This document shows positions 23,573-34,389 of a stretch of 64,000 bases of DNA, piece after piece. Below the pieces are notes generated by a model. It saw nothing but the letters and a program-made list of their open reading frames with translations, was not told the origin of the DNA and searched no databases. Location of the stretch: positions 6,192,501-6,256,500 of the forward strand of contig CM074760.1 in the NCBI GenBank assembly GCA_037355855.1, read 5' to 3'. Made by a program: the position numbers and the translations under genes. The first letter of the stretch is position 1. Every line of letters starts with the position of its first letter. Origin of the DNA: Pseudo-nitzschia pungens (taxonomy: Eukaryota; Bacillariophyta; Bacillariophyceae; Bacillariales; Bacillariaceae).

Positions 23573-25139
23573 ATGGAGAAACCTCAACCTGAAAAGCCAC
23601 CAAGGCAGAAAAATATTGAAAAATATGGCAACAATTCTTCCTCGAGCTCTTGTGTCTCCTCTGAAAGCAACAAGCTACGAGGGCATGATGTCTCAATTTA
23701 CCCCTCAAAATCATCCAAGAATCCAAGCCGTGATGGAAGCCGTGATGAGTACGATCACGATCACCATACTTTTGCAACAGCAACGACGGCATCCGCTACG
23801 ATTTCATTTTCGAATTCGGAAGCCAACTCAGTTGCGTCTGAAGCGGGAATGGAAGTTGTAATGTCCTCAAATGACATTGAAATGGAACCACCAAGTCCTG
23901 TAGAAGAGTATAAGACCCACTCTTTTCCGGCAGGAAAGCACACGTTCACAGTAGATACAAGATATTCCATGATTCGTGTCGTTGGATCAGGAGCATATGG
24001 TGTTGTTATCTCGTCCAAGGATTCGAAAAATCCTTCTGGAAAAAATGTAGCCATCAAAATGGTTCCCAAAGCGTTCAATGATGAAATCGATGCAAAAAGA
24101 ATTCTTCGCGAGATCAAGCTTTTGAATCATTTCCAGCACGAGAATATTATAAGCATTGTCGACATGATGCCACCAACAGCCAGGTATCTCGAGGACTTTC
24201 ACGATGTCTACATGGTCACAGATCTGATGGAAACTGACCTTCATCGCATCATTTACTCGAAACAGAAATTGTCCATTGATCATGCACAATATTTCATCTA
24301 TCAAGTTCTCAGGGGACTGAAATACATCCATTCCGCAGATGTGATTCATCGTGATCTAAAACCGTCTAATTTACTTGTGAACTCAAACTGTGATTTGAAG
24401 ATTTGCGACTTTGGTCTTGCTCGCGGTATTAGAGAGAAACAATCAGAAGGTCACGGAGGAACGATGTTGTTGACAGAATACGTCGTCACTCGATGGTATC
24501 GAGCCCCAGAAATTATGTTGGCATGCCATGAGTACTCGAAAGCCATTGATCTATGGAGCGTTGGTTGTATATTCGCTGAGCTCATTCAACGAAAGCCATA
24601 CTTCCCTGGAGAAGATTATATCGATCAGGTAAGAAGAGAGCACCTGCCTTCTCGTCAACATATATCGTTCTACTTCTCAGCAGAATCTCACCTTGGAACT
24701 TTTTACACAGTTGACAATCATATGCGAAAAACTTGGAAAGTTGGCGGAGCAAGATCTTGATTTCGTCACTTCCGAGAAAGCGAAACGATTTATGAGGAAA
24801 CTCCCAAATAAATCTCCAACACCTTTGAGAGTACAATTCCCGAACGCACCAGCTGATGCCCTTGATTTGTTGAGAAATTTGCTTCAAATTCATCCTCGTC
24901 GGCGTATCAACGTCGAAGATGCCCTTTCCCATAATTTTTTGTCACAACTGCATAACGAAGAGGACGAGCCTGTTGCTGAACAGGCCTTTGATTATTCATT
25001 CGAAAACGAAAAACTCCACAGACTTCGATTGCAAGAACTTATTTGGAGAGAAGCAGGACGCTTCCGACCATCATGCCTCCCAGTTGCACCAGTCAGAGGT
25101 GGAGGATCGACTCGCTCAAATCGGAGGAGAGACCCTTAG
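23573..25139 (+). CDS. ERK-type mitogen-activated protein kinase (TEY)
   Basis: Ser/Thr MAP kinase acting at the end of a MAPK cascade. Exons 23573-24628 and 24711-25139 (phase 0 junction at [15 protein letters not shown]) give 494 residues. An N-terminal extension of about 120 residues, rich in Ser, Glu and Asp, precedes the kinase. Motifs in order: P-loop [13 protein letters not shown] lysine, LREIKLL, catalytic [16 protein letters not shown], activation loop with TEY then [10 protein letters not shown], and the [13 protein letters not shown] segment. The C-terminal extension carries [20 protein letters not shown], as in ERK-type kinases. TEY and the missing CMGC long insert mark the ERK1/2 class. 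The usual start region begins at ATG 23573; an upstream in-frame TTG at 23540 is not used. In the last 30 codons the neighbouring frame also reads as plausible protein (see findings). Confidence 0.93.
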
Positions 25140-25554
25140 TTCATCACACTTTGACGACATAGAGAGCGGCTTGCACTAAAATCCAACTCATTCTTTTTCA
25201 TGTTGGTGTTTCCGGAGAATCAGATTTAATTCCTTATGCGCCCCAAATAACATACATATGAATAGTATACAGTTTTTTTGTAATCACTACTTCCTGAGGG
25301 ACATGCTATAAATTTCTCAAAGAAACAAATTTACGCATACACATGGAGCAAACACTAAACTGAATATTTGATATCAACTCTCAGATAAACAATTGCTAGG
25401 TAAATCGTTGTTTATTTCAAAACCAATGATTCACCCCCAAAATAAGAACTTGGGATTATCACAGTTTGTGTCTTGGTATCCTGTTTTATATCCTGATTTA
25501 TCCGACTCCTTTGTTTTCCCCTTTCGCTTTTCCATGCAGAATTGAATCATCTAC
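25140..25554. other. Convergent 3' intergenic region
   Basis: About 415 bases between the stop codons of the convergent MAP kinase and TBC genes. AT-rich, with no repeats of note. It should contain both polyadenylation regions. Confidence 0.5.
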
Positions 25555-28500
25555 TCAACTCATTTCAGGTTTCGTCGTGCGCTGGACCTCTTCAAATTTT
25601 GCCATCGTATTCTTGCGGAAATTACTCAGAGACCCTGCAAACTTGTTTGCTTTTCCAGCAGAATTTTCACTACGTTTGATATTTTGTGCAAGACTCCCAA
25701 ACCTTGAAAATGGGTTGGGTTTTTTAAGCCCTTTCGTTGGAGATACTGGTGAAACTTGTGGCTTTTTGAGAAAAGAACTAGAGGATTTTTCATTGATTTC
25801 GCTTTCAGAAGAATTATGCAGCAACGTCAATGATAGTTTTTCACCTTCTACCGCGTCCTTCAATTCTGTATTTGATCCTGAAGACATATCTCGTGAGGAG
25901 TTACCTCTTTTCCCTTCAAAGAATCTCTTCACCGCATTTTTGGTGCCAACTTTTTCGCTCATTCGTTCATCGGAAGTTCCATTAGCAAACGTTTCCAATC
26001 GCATGCTTTTCTTTGTTAACGCAGTCATGCTAGAATCAAAGAGATTCTGAAGTGCACGTTGTGCCTTATCGCGACCTGACATGCTGTGTATTCTCTCGAA
26101 GCGACCAAACAAAGATACCTCTGGGTTGTAGTCTATTAGTACATTTTTCACATTCAAATGGATATTTTCACCTTCGCGACAAAGATAAGCATGCGAAGAT
26201 GCAAAGCCACCCTCCACAAGACTAACAAAAGGAAATCCTCTCGACAGAAAAAAAAGAGCACACGCGTTGTTCCGTTCTTCGTCTTCCCTGATCAACTCAG
26301 CCAGTTCACGTGTAACTTTATGACCATAAAGCTCCGGTAACGACGCATAACCCTCACCCATTATGCAAATGTGAACAGATCCGCGCAAAGATTCGATCAT
26401 GGCTTCATGTTCCTTCATTCTTTTCACGTCTCCCAGACTCTCTGGACTTAGACTCAACGACACAGGCAGTTTACCCTGTTCGCGAGCTACGGCTTCAGGA
26501 CGACTGTCTACAAGGTAGAACTTTAACGGATTTCTTTCGTTCCAATCGTTCATCACTTTTGAGACCTTTTTCAACTTTGAAAGCTTGATTCGATTTGCCT
26601 CTTTGCTCCAACAAATTGCGGGCAGAATCTCGCTAGGAGCCACCTCAACAACCGCTTTTTGGACTTTTGACGATTCCAAGTCGAATACCTTAGTGTCGTT
26701 GCTTTTCGACATGGTCTTACGATGACCAAATCCGGTATTCATGGTGGAAAATATCTTGTTGTTGCTTTTACTGATCAAAATTGGCTTCGGTTTCAACGCA
26801 GGATTAAAGCCAACGCCGTATTTCATTTTTAGTTTGGCATCTAACATATCGTAGCGTCCATCGTATGATTCCATGATTTTGTCAATGTTATTCTCCTTTC
26901 CAGGATTAAATTGCCGATAGAATGCTACTAAACGAGCACGGGTCAACCGCTTTCTCGCTTCTTCTGCCTTGCGCTCTCGCTCTGCTTCTCTGGCTTCTTG
27001 CAAGGCCTTTTCTTCTGCTGCTTGTTGAAGCCGCAAAAACTCTTCTTTCGCCTTTTGTCGAGCAAGCAATGCACTGGTAACAGCATCATCTTCCAACACC
27101 TTCAGTTTTTGAACTACTGCAGTAGGGGTGTCTTCCCAAAACGAAATTGCTTTATCACTCCACTCTTGAACCCACTTCTGTGCTCGACGTTCAATTTGCT
27201 CTTCGTCTGACTGGTTTCCTGCAGAAGGATTCGTAGAATGAATATTTGACCTCGGATCAAAACTAATGACCCGATGGAATTCCTCTTTGAGGTCTTCATC
27301 CGTCAAAAGAAGCAAGCGTTCTGCGTGCAAGTCGAGGATGGAAATAACTAAGAAGAATCGCAAAGAATTATTGTTGCTCGTAAGAACCAAATCCCACAAA
27401 TGCAGCAACCATCGTATATTCATCAGCGAGCCATCAGTCTCTCCCGCCAAGTGGCTCATCAACCAAGATTGAGGGATTCTCCCGCGGGGAGGACATTGGT
27501 ACCAGTCTGGTATGTACTTGTCCAGATGAAGTACCAGCAACGGCAAATGATAGCAAGCAAGAAGATACAACTGATTATGAAGAATTGCAGCTGCCTCCTG
27601 GCGTTCCTTAGTTGTAAGTGCCAATATGGGCATGAAGGAAGGAATGATTTGACCCAGTATCACACACGCCACAGCTGGGGGAACTCCAGTGGATAAAATC
27701 GAACAAAGGACTGGTGGTAATAATGGGTCCTTCCACGAGGAGTCTTCTTCGTCTCCGTTGCGTTGGATTATGGACTTACTCCCTGAATCGAAATGATTTA
27801 CTAGAATGGCAAGGAGTGCCTTTCGGTAGAATTCCATATTTCCATCGTTCACTACAGAAACAATGCGCGTTGCAAATTTTTCGGATTGTTCTTCTAGCCA
27901 TTTTCTCTGTTGTTCTTGTCGAGAAAATGATGCGACTTTCTTAGACCCTTGAGTGACCGGACTGTCGCCCTGGTCAACACTTTCCGCCCCGTCTCCGCTT
28001 CGTTGCGTTGTTGCTCCGTTCGAAGCAAGGCCCATTTCTCTGGCTTTGGTGGAATTTTCCCAAAAATTTTGTTCCCATTGTTGAAAAGAATCGGCAAGGC
28101 TCGACTGTAGCGTTTCTTCGAGTGTCTTGTCGCAAATCATCTTTACCCATAGGTGAGGGCGAACTCGGTCGTCTACGACAAATTTTTCTTTTTCTAGCAG
28201 TCGTCTTATTTGCGCCTTGGAAGCGTTGCGCGACTTCACCGCTTTTTCCAACGAGTCGAACTCTTGGTTCTTTGCATTTTGCGACGAAGTTGGTTTTGTA
28301 GTCACTGGAGCAATCGAATCCTTTAATGAGGGTGGACGCGGAGGCTCGACAAAAACGAGTTCCTCTTCTTGGCGTTGCAGTAGCTCGATGCCCTTCTCGT
28401 CGTCATCGTCCAACCAATCTAATATCTCTTGCATATCCGAGTCATCAGTAGTTTGTTTCTTGCTGACTGTCTTGCTATCCCTTGTTGACAATCCCGCCAT

Positions 28501-28809
28501 ACTTTCCAGAATTGATAATTCATTCTGTTGCGCACTTTCTAAGAGTTCCATAAACGAATCATTCGAAGCATGACTGTCGTTGCCGTCGTTCGTAACAGAA
28601 ACATCTGAAGGTGTCGTTCCATCGGTTGAGTCTAGTCGATTCTTCTTCGAGGGTGACTTGATTGGCACAGTAGTTTGCGAGGATGACAACTCAGCTGGCG
28701 TTGTTGCTACATCGGTAGCTCCAAACGAAAAAAGATCCGCCATATCGTCGTCATCGTCATCGTATTGAAAGTAATCATCGCTGCCCGAGTCACCACCCTT
28801 CGTGTTCAT
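25555..28809 (-). CDS. TBC1D23-like protein: TBC (RabGAP-like) domain plus rhodanese domain
   Basis: Intronless, 1,084 residues from ATG 28809; the open frame extends 12 codons further to a TTG that is not used. The N-terminus is acidic and Ser-rich (DDDDDDMADLFSF). The TBC domain starts near VRPHLWVKMIC (about residue 215) and runs through the LLPPVLCSILSTGVPPAVACVILG region to LLHLWDLVLTSNN and FFLVISILDLH. A coiled-coil segment rich in Glu/Arg/Ala (about 590-640) follows. The C-terminal rhodanese-like domain has FYLVDSRPEAVA (about 765), a non-cysteine loop in place of the rhodanese catalytic CxxG, and PFVSLVEGGFASSH. This TBC plus dead rhodanese order is that of TBC1D23, a Golgi protein that captures endosome-derived vesicles. 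The TBC Arg and Gln fingers of active GAPs are not obvious, again as in TBC1D23. Confidence 0.85.
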   Translation of the reverse strand: MNTKGGDSGSDDYFQYDDDDDDMADLFSFGATDVATTPAELSSSQTTVPIKSPSKKNRLDSTDGTTPSDVSVTNDGNDSHASNDSFMELLESAQQNELSILESMAGLSTRDSKTVSKKQTTDDSDMQEILDWLDDDDEKGIELLQRQEEELVFVEPPRPPSLKDSIAPVTTKPTSSQNAKNQEFDSLEKAVKSRNASKAQIRRLLEKEKFVVDDRVRPHLWVKMICDKTLEETLQSSLADSFQQWEQNFWENSTKAREMGLASNGATTQRSGDGAESVDQGDSPVTQGSKKVASFSRQEQQRKWLEEQSEKFATRIVSVVNDGNMEFYRKALLAILVNHFDSGSKSIIQRNGDEEDSSWKDPLLPPVLCSILSTGVPPAVACVILGQIIPSFMPILALTTKERQEAAAILHNQLYLLACYHLPLLVLHLDKYIPDWYQCPPRGRIPQSWLMSHLAGETDGSLMNIRWLLHLWDLVLTSNNNSLRFFLVISILDLHAERLLLLTDEDLKEEFHRVISFDPRSNIHSTNPSAGNQSDEEQIERRAQKWVQEWSDKAISFWEDTPTAVVQKLKVLEDDAVTSALLARQKAKEEFLRLQQAAEEKALQEAREAERERKAEEARKRLTRARLVAFYRQFNPGKENNIDKIMESYDGRYDMLDAKLKMKYGVGFNPALKPKPILISKSNNKIFSTMNTGFGHRKTMSKSNDTKVFDLESSKVQKAVVEVAPSEILPAICWSKEANRIKLSKLKKVSKVMNDWNERNPLKFYLVDSRPEAVAREQGKLPVSLSLSPESLGDVKRMKEHEAMIESLRGSVHICIMGEGYASLPELYGHKVTRELAELIREDEERNNACALFFLSRGFPFVSLVEGGFASSHAYLCREGENIHLNVKNVLIDYNPEVSLFGRFERIHSMSGRDKAQRALQNLFDSSMTALTKKSMRLETFANGTSDERMSEKVGTKNAVKRFFEGKRGNSSRDMSSGSNTELKDAVEGEKLSLTLLHNSSESEINEKSSSSFLKKPQVSPVSPTKGLKKPNPFSRFGSLAQNIKRSENSAGKANKFAGSLSNFRKNTMAKFEEVQRTTKPEMS

Positions 28810-29594
28810 TTCAGATGTTATTTTTACAATTTTGTTTGTTGTCAATGCCTTGTTCTGTTCTGGTCTAATCGGTTTCGTCGAATCGGATTACTCACTGATC
28901 ATTGACAGTAATGAAGAATTGAGTGATATGTGCTGCCGTTATTCTGCATGAAACATGAACTATGAACGAGAGGGATCATTGCCAACAGATGTTCAGCCTC
29001 AACTACTTGTACCGTAAACCTTACTCGTAGTAGTAGTCACAAAATCATGAACTCATTCAGCTTTCGGACACAGATCCACGGAATGAAAGAAAGGCAAGTC
29101 CGTTAACTTACTCGTAGTTTCTCAAGACTTCTGAGAAAATCAAAAATCAAAAACTTCGCGGGGAATCTACGGGGCATATGTAAATTTATGGGCATCGATT
29201 GAACTGAACCGACTGGATTCTGTCCAGTAGTAATTACCACCGGTAATTAACCTTAGTTACCCGTGATAACACTCGTACAACAAGTATATCTTACTACGTA
29301 ATCATAATATTGTAGTAGTACTTACCTTTGTCGACGATCAACGGTCAAGTCAAAATCATTTTTCACCCATTTCCAATTTCCAAGCTTCACGAAATCAAAT
29401 AATAATGTCACGAAATCAAATGTCGCTTGTTGTTCTCTGTCCCAGACTGTCCCAGAGCAGTCCAAACAGCCTGTGTCTTTGATTGAAACTTGGCATTTTG
29501 CAGTATCTTTTGTGACCAGGAATCAGAACCGAGGACGCAGCGAGTAACCTCTGTGATTTGCGATTCGAGAGTAACCCCCTGTGTCAACCCGACG
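28810..29594. promoter_or_regulatory. Divergent intergenic region
   Basis: 785 bases between the divergent TBC1D23-like and glycosyltransferase genes; promoters for both must lie here. Islands of GTAAACCTTACTCG, CCGGTAATTAACC and TACGTAAT words occupy about 29000-29330. A tandem TCACGAAATCAAAT duplication lies at about 29388-29421. Confidence 0.45.
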
Positions 29595-31714
29595 ATGACA
29601 CCTGGGCGAAGTTACAGAGGCGTCGCGGCCTCGTTGCAAGTCCCATTCATTCTCCTCGTTCTGATGGGATTCATAACGTTGCTCGTATATCTTGTAATGG
29701 TTCCCGAAGCGGACGGGCAAATGTCAGGAGGAAAAATGATCGATACTGGTATGGGCCATTTGGACATTCCGCACGGAGGACATGCTCACATTTACCGTGA
29801 AAAGCTCCACAAAGTCGAAGAAGGACTAAAGACGACGGTACAGCGCAAGAGGGAACAACTTGCAAAGGCTCTCCATTCCCTATCGACTTCTTCGAATAAT
29901 TTGCCAGGGAGACTGAAGCTTTTGCGAAGCAAGAACCAAATCGTGGGAGAACGGCTGTCGGACATAACAAAGGGGAAGGAAACGGTGCAAGAAATATTGC
30001 ACGCAGCATGGAGAGGTCAAGAGGCCATGCGAAAGATGATCAGTGATGAGCCTCCGATGAAATTAGATGAGATTATAAACTATCTCGATCAATGGATTCA
30101 CGGTCTTCATCGGGCATTGTCGCAAGTGCGGAAGTCCACTTTTCCAGTCATTTGGCGAACCTACCATGACTATACCGTCAAAACGCTTTATGAGTGGGAC
30201 AGACAATATCTCTCTAGGATGCCCCCACGTCGAGATGATGAAAGCATCTTCTTATCCATTGCAACCTACCGGGACGAAAATTGTATAAATACAATCAAAT
30301 GGGCTTACGAAAAGGCAAAAAATCCAGAAAAACTGTTCGTTGGATTGGTCCAACAGAATTGCCACGAAGATTGTATCAGCGGGGTATTGGACGGGGGGAA
30401 AACGAAACCAGTGGAACCAGATATTGACTGTTACAGGATTTTTTGTGAAGGAGAAGGAAAGGAGTGGTGTGCAAACGGGCAGGTGAGACTCTTGAACATC
30501 GACGAGTCGGAATCCCTGGGTCCGTATGCGGCGCGTTTTTTTGGCAGCAAACTGTGGTTCGGAGAACAATGGTACATGCAAGTCGATGCACACATGACAT
30601 TTGCACAGGACTGGGATGCTACTAGCGTGGAGATGTTGCGACGATCTCCGTCCAAAAAGCCCGTGATAACGCACTATCCACCTGCCCACACACAGAATTT
30701 GGACGAAATGGCAAAAAGACCATCAGAAAGAATGTGTACTGGATTCTTTGCAGTCAGCGACGTCGAGTCTCAAATCATACGAATAGCTGGGTCGCACGTA
30801 AGTGAACCAAACATTTTTAATCGCTACTCTGTGGGACAAAAGGATATTGATTTGGTCATTCATTACCGAACTTACCCTCGTCTGTTTTGGAAATTGCAAA
30901 AAGACATACGGAAATGAACACAACGAAATACCAAGATTTGCCCCATTTACAGCAGCAGGTTATTTTGTGGCACACTCTGACTTTTTGAGGGAAGGTATGT
31001 GTTGGTGTCAGAAGACTATGTATTATATTATGAGACAATCCAATGTAGTTCTGCTCTCCAATAATCTGACTCCGATTCGATTTGTTTTTCAGTTCCATTT
31101 GATCCATTTTTACCATGGATCTTTATGGGGGAAGAGATTATAATGTCGACACGGCTATGGACAGCTGGATATGATATTTTTGCGCCATCACAAGCTGTTG
31201 TTGGACACATGTATCATAGACAACACCAGCCAAAGTTTTGGGAAACAGTAAGTTTTGTGTTTTGTTCCAAAACTCGAGATCTTGTCATGCCCGAAGTGGA
31301 TTTTTTTAGACCTTACTCTTTTCCTATCTGATGCGGTCCATAGGTAGGGCGTGACTTTTCGCCAAATATGCATACTCCTTTGCAGATGATGGTCCTTGAT
31401 CGTGTCAAGTATCAATTGGGATATCCTGAAAGTGCGAAGGACATGATTGCATCCAAAACACTGTTGACTGCAGTTGAACAATATTCCATGGGCACGGAAA
31501 GGCCTCTGTCACAGTACTTGTCGATGGTTGGTTTGAACATGACAACAAAGGAACTCACTCAAAACACGTGGTGTGAAGCTGGGATGGTAGGTGTCTTCCA
31601 AATTTTCGTGGTATCTCTCTTTTCTTCTAACTTCTCTCACCAGTCCGTCTTATGATTTTACATCAGCCCCCTCCTGGTTTTGAACAATTCAACAACCTCT
31701 ACAATGAAATTTGA
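29595..31714 (+). CDS. Type II membrane GlcNAc-transferase-family glycosyltransferase
   Basis: Likely a Golgi/secretory-pathway or related N-acetylglucosaminyltransferase of the family (GlcNAc, PF11397) that includes Dictyostelium Skp1 GlcNAc-transferase. Exons 29595-30797, 30904-30994, 31093-31247, 31344-31586 and 31667-31714 give 579 residues. A hydrophobic span (VPFILLVLMGFITLLVYLVM, about residues 16-35) near the N-terminus serves as signal anchor. A coiled stalk leads to the catalytic domain: IFLSIATYRDENC, FVGLVQQNC, GPYAARFFGSKLWFGEQWYM, the metal-binding-type QVDAHM, then MCTGFFAVSDVE, FAPFTAAGYFVAHSDFLRE and PWIFMGEEIIMSTRLWTAGYD. It ends GMPPPGFEQFNNLYNEI. The second exon uses an AAG acceptor. 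The TTG 35 codons upstream is ignored. The stable N-terminal anchor argues for a luminal enzyme rather than the cytosolic Skp1 enzyme. The acceptor is unknown. Confidence 0.85.
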
Positions 31715-32544
31715 TTCTAGTCAACATTGCGGTAGGTAATTCTCACTTTTCATCATATTGACCATATTGATACTTTTGTAATAGCTGTGAGATTAAACAT
31801 ACCAATAGCATTACCGCATAGTACAATGATACTGGTGGGGTCAATGAGAAATAACCACTACCATCATGACATTACACAAAGTAAAATACGTGTAGTGCCG
31901 TGCAACGTTGAGGAATTATGGACCTGTATGACGTTGAATGTGCACTTCAAATAAATCGCAATTCATGAGCATCATCTGTAGCAAAAATAGTCCGGATTGT
32001 GGTCTTCATCCAAGAATCAAAAGTTCCGGGAATTATCTTGATATAGATAGTAGTAAGTCTTGCACAGGAGTATGTTGGAAAAGAAATGAGTTAAATAGTA
32101 GTAAGGTTACGAAGTAATTTAAAATCATTACTCAAAGCACAGTTTGATTGAGAATGAGATTAAAAAAAATCATTCTCTATTGTAATGAAAAAGTGCCTAG
32201 ATTAGTAACTTACTCGCACATTCTGGATGCAAGTAGGTAAGATCCGAGCTGGTACGTACCGGTACCGGTACGCACGTCCGATGGAGACGGATTTTTTTGA
32301 ATTTCAAAAAAAGACCATGATCGAAACTTCTTTTCCTCACCCCACTTGTCATAATCTGACTCGCAATTCATTGCTGCACGCATCTTCACAAACAAGAACA
32401 AAGAACAAAACGTAGACGTCAAGTCACAACGCTCTCACGGAACCGTTGGATCTCAGAGAACAGAGCGTATCCGAAGCTAGTTGCTGCAAGTTTTGGAACC
32501 TCGATCATTCAAACAAAAAAATATAGTCCCGGCAAAGAGCGAAG
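31715..32544. other. Intergenic spacer
   Basis: About 830 bases, no gene. Holds TAGTAAG/GGTTACGAAGTAA words at about 32045-32115 and ACGTACCGGTACCGGTACG at about 32251-32270. The start of the ataxin-3 transcript should lie in the last few hundred bases. Confidence 0.45.
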
Positions 32545-34063
32545 ATGAATGGCAATGACACGGAGTACTGGATATACCATGAGCGCCAAGTTTCCCATTT
32601 ATGCGGGCAGCATGCATTGAATAATCTCGTTCAATCAAATGTTTTTCAGCCGGAATACTTAGCAGAAATTGCTCATCAGTTGGACCAAATGGAGCTTAAT
32701 TTCATGGCTCAGAACAATGAGGGCGGGATACGGTGAGATCGTTTTAGTTGAATGGCTTGCACGCCATTTCTGTATTAGTCAATCCACTATTTCAAGTTTT
32801 TTCCTAGCTCCTCATCGCACATCTGATGCCGCTGCATTTTTTGATATTCAACAGATCCAGAGACTACTTGAATAGGGTAGCAGAGGGTTCCGCAAATGTT
32901 GATCCGTCCGGGAATTTTTCAATAGAGGGTAAGTTTCATACGCAGTTAAACCGTTTTCCATCCCGCGAGTCAGCAAAGGATAAAGTCTTGATGGGGTCGC
33001 TGACGTTGATGGCGTTGTCGACATAATATGTTGTGTGATGCGCGTCGAAGATGAAACAGAACGAATCCTAAAACTACAAGTATTGCTTTCAAAATTAACC
33101 TACTTTTCGATCTGTTTGTAACTCAAAAGTGTTGCGGGCCGCTCTCAGAAATATGTATGGTTTAGATCTTCCTAACGTTTTGGCAGAGGCCGTGAGCAAC
33201 TTCGGAGATGTGACTGGCTTTGAGGGTTTCATCTGCAACAGGGATGCTCATTGGTTCGCGATTCGTATGTAAGACCACATTGCTATGCATCAAAACTACC
33301 TGTTGATCTGTGGGATACTTCTTCAAAACTGATTGAATTATTTCGTTTGACTGACACTTCTAACGTTTAAAAATATTGTAGGATTAACGGTAGATTTTGG
33401 AATTTGAATTCAATGGAAGAGCGACCCAAAATCATTTCACACTTCAAATTGGCAACTGAAATTGCAGGCTTTCAAAATTCTGGCTACACTGTGTTTTGTG
33501 TCCCGAATGGATTGCCTCCGGCTTGTACGACGAAAGCACAGAGGGAACAAGGCTTACCTCAGTACTGGTGGAAGGAAGACGATCTTGTCAAGGGGAAAGG
33601 AAAGGATGCAGTGAATGCTGCAACTGATACCTGGAGTAATGTGGGATCAGGAATTCGATTGGATGGCAGATCAACCACTTCGAACGAAAATCAGATTGAA
33701 GGCTTGACGGAGGATCAAATGGTACAAATGGCTTTAAAAGCGAGTTTAGAATCAGTGGCAGCGCCTTCCGTTGAAAAAGAGAAGATAGCGTTGACCCCCG
33801 AGCCCTCAAAAGGAACACCTGAAACAGCCAGGATTCAATTTCGCTTGCCGAACGGTAATCGTTCTGTCCGGAGGTTCCTCAAGAGTGACTTAGTAACCAT
33901 GGTTTACGCGTATGTGGAAAGCGAATCAAATGATAATGGAGGCAGCCACTTTGAACTGCGCTATGGATTTCCACCAAAAGATTTGCAACCAATGCGGACA
34001 AAGACCATCGGAGATGCCAACTTATCTGGTGAATCGATTCAATGCCGTTTTGTACAGATTTAA
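32545..34063 (+). CDS. ATXN3: Ataxin-3 family deubiquitinase with UIM and UBX-like tail
   Basis: Josephin-type cysteine protease that cleaves ubiquitin chains, typically working with p97/VCP. Exons 32545-32732, 32855-32928, 33130-33268 and 33382-34063 join in phase for 360 residues. The Josephin domain has the catalytic Cys in HLCGQHALNNLV (near residue 20), the catalytic His in DAHWFAIR and the Asn in WNLNS. EGGIRSRDYL and PSGNFSIEVL match the conserved middle. A ubiquitin-interacting motif follows (EDQMVQMALKASLES). The C-terminus (ARIQFRLPNGNRSVRRFLKSD ... ends GESIQCRFVQI) has the shape of a UBX/ubiquitin-like domain, as in protist ataxin-3 and unlike the human protein, which has a polyglutamine tract there. 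The third and fourth exon boundaries use AAG and TAG acceptors. Confidence 0.92.
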
Positions 34064-34389
34064 TTACTCGGTCACGTCACTTTTTCCTTTACAGTATGGA
34101 TGAGCACCGAGCTAGACTGTCCCTGAATGCTTTATCTGACTGAAGAAATACATCTTCGCCTTTTTATCCGAGTCCTATCTTACATTCAAATTCATCGTAA
34201 AAATATGGTTGGACGGTGCACCAATATGTCAATAAGTCGTGGATTGTGGTTGAGAGGATAACTGTAGAAAAAGATGCATGCCGTTCTTAAGACTGTGGCT
34301 GAATCGAGTCGATCGCCCACCGCCGCGAAGGAGCTCCCATCGCCGAATTAAAATGACAGTCGTGTCTCGGAGCATCGAAATTCAAATAT
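34064..34389. other. Convergent 3' intergenic region
   Basis: About 326 bases between convergent stop codons of ataxin-3 and the sirtuin. No feature recognised. Confidence 0.5.

Noticed and set aside
25466..26050. 194-codon plus-strand frame
   Set aside because: Antisense to the 3' end of the TBC1D23-like gene.
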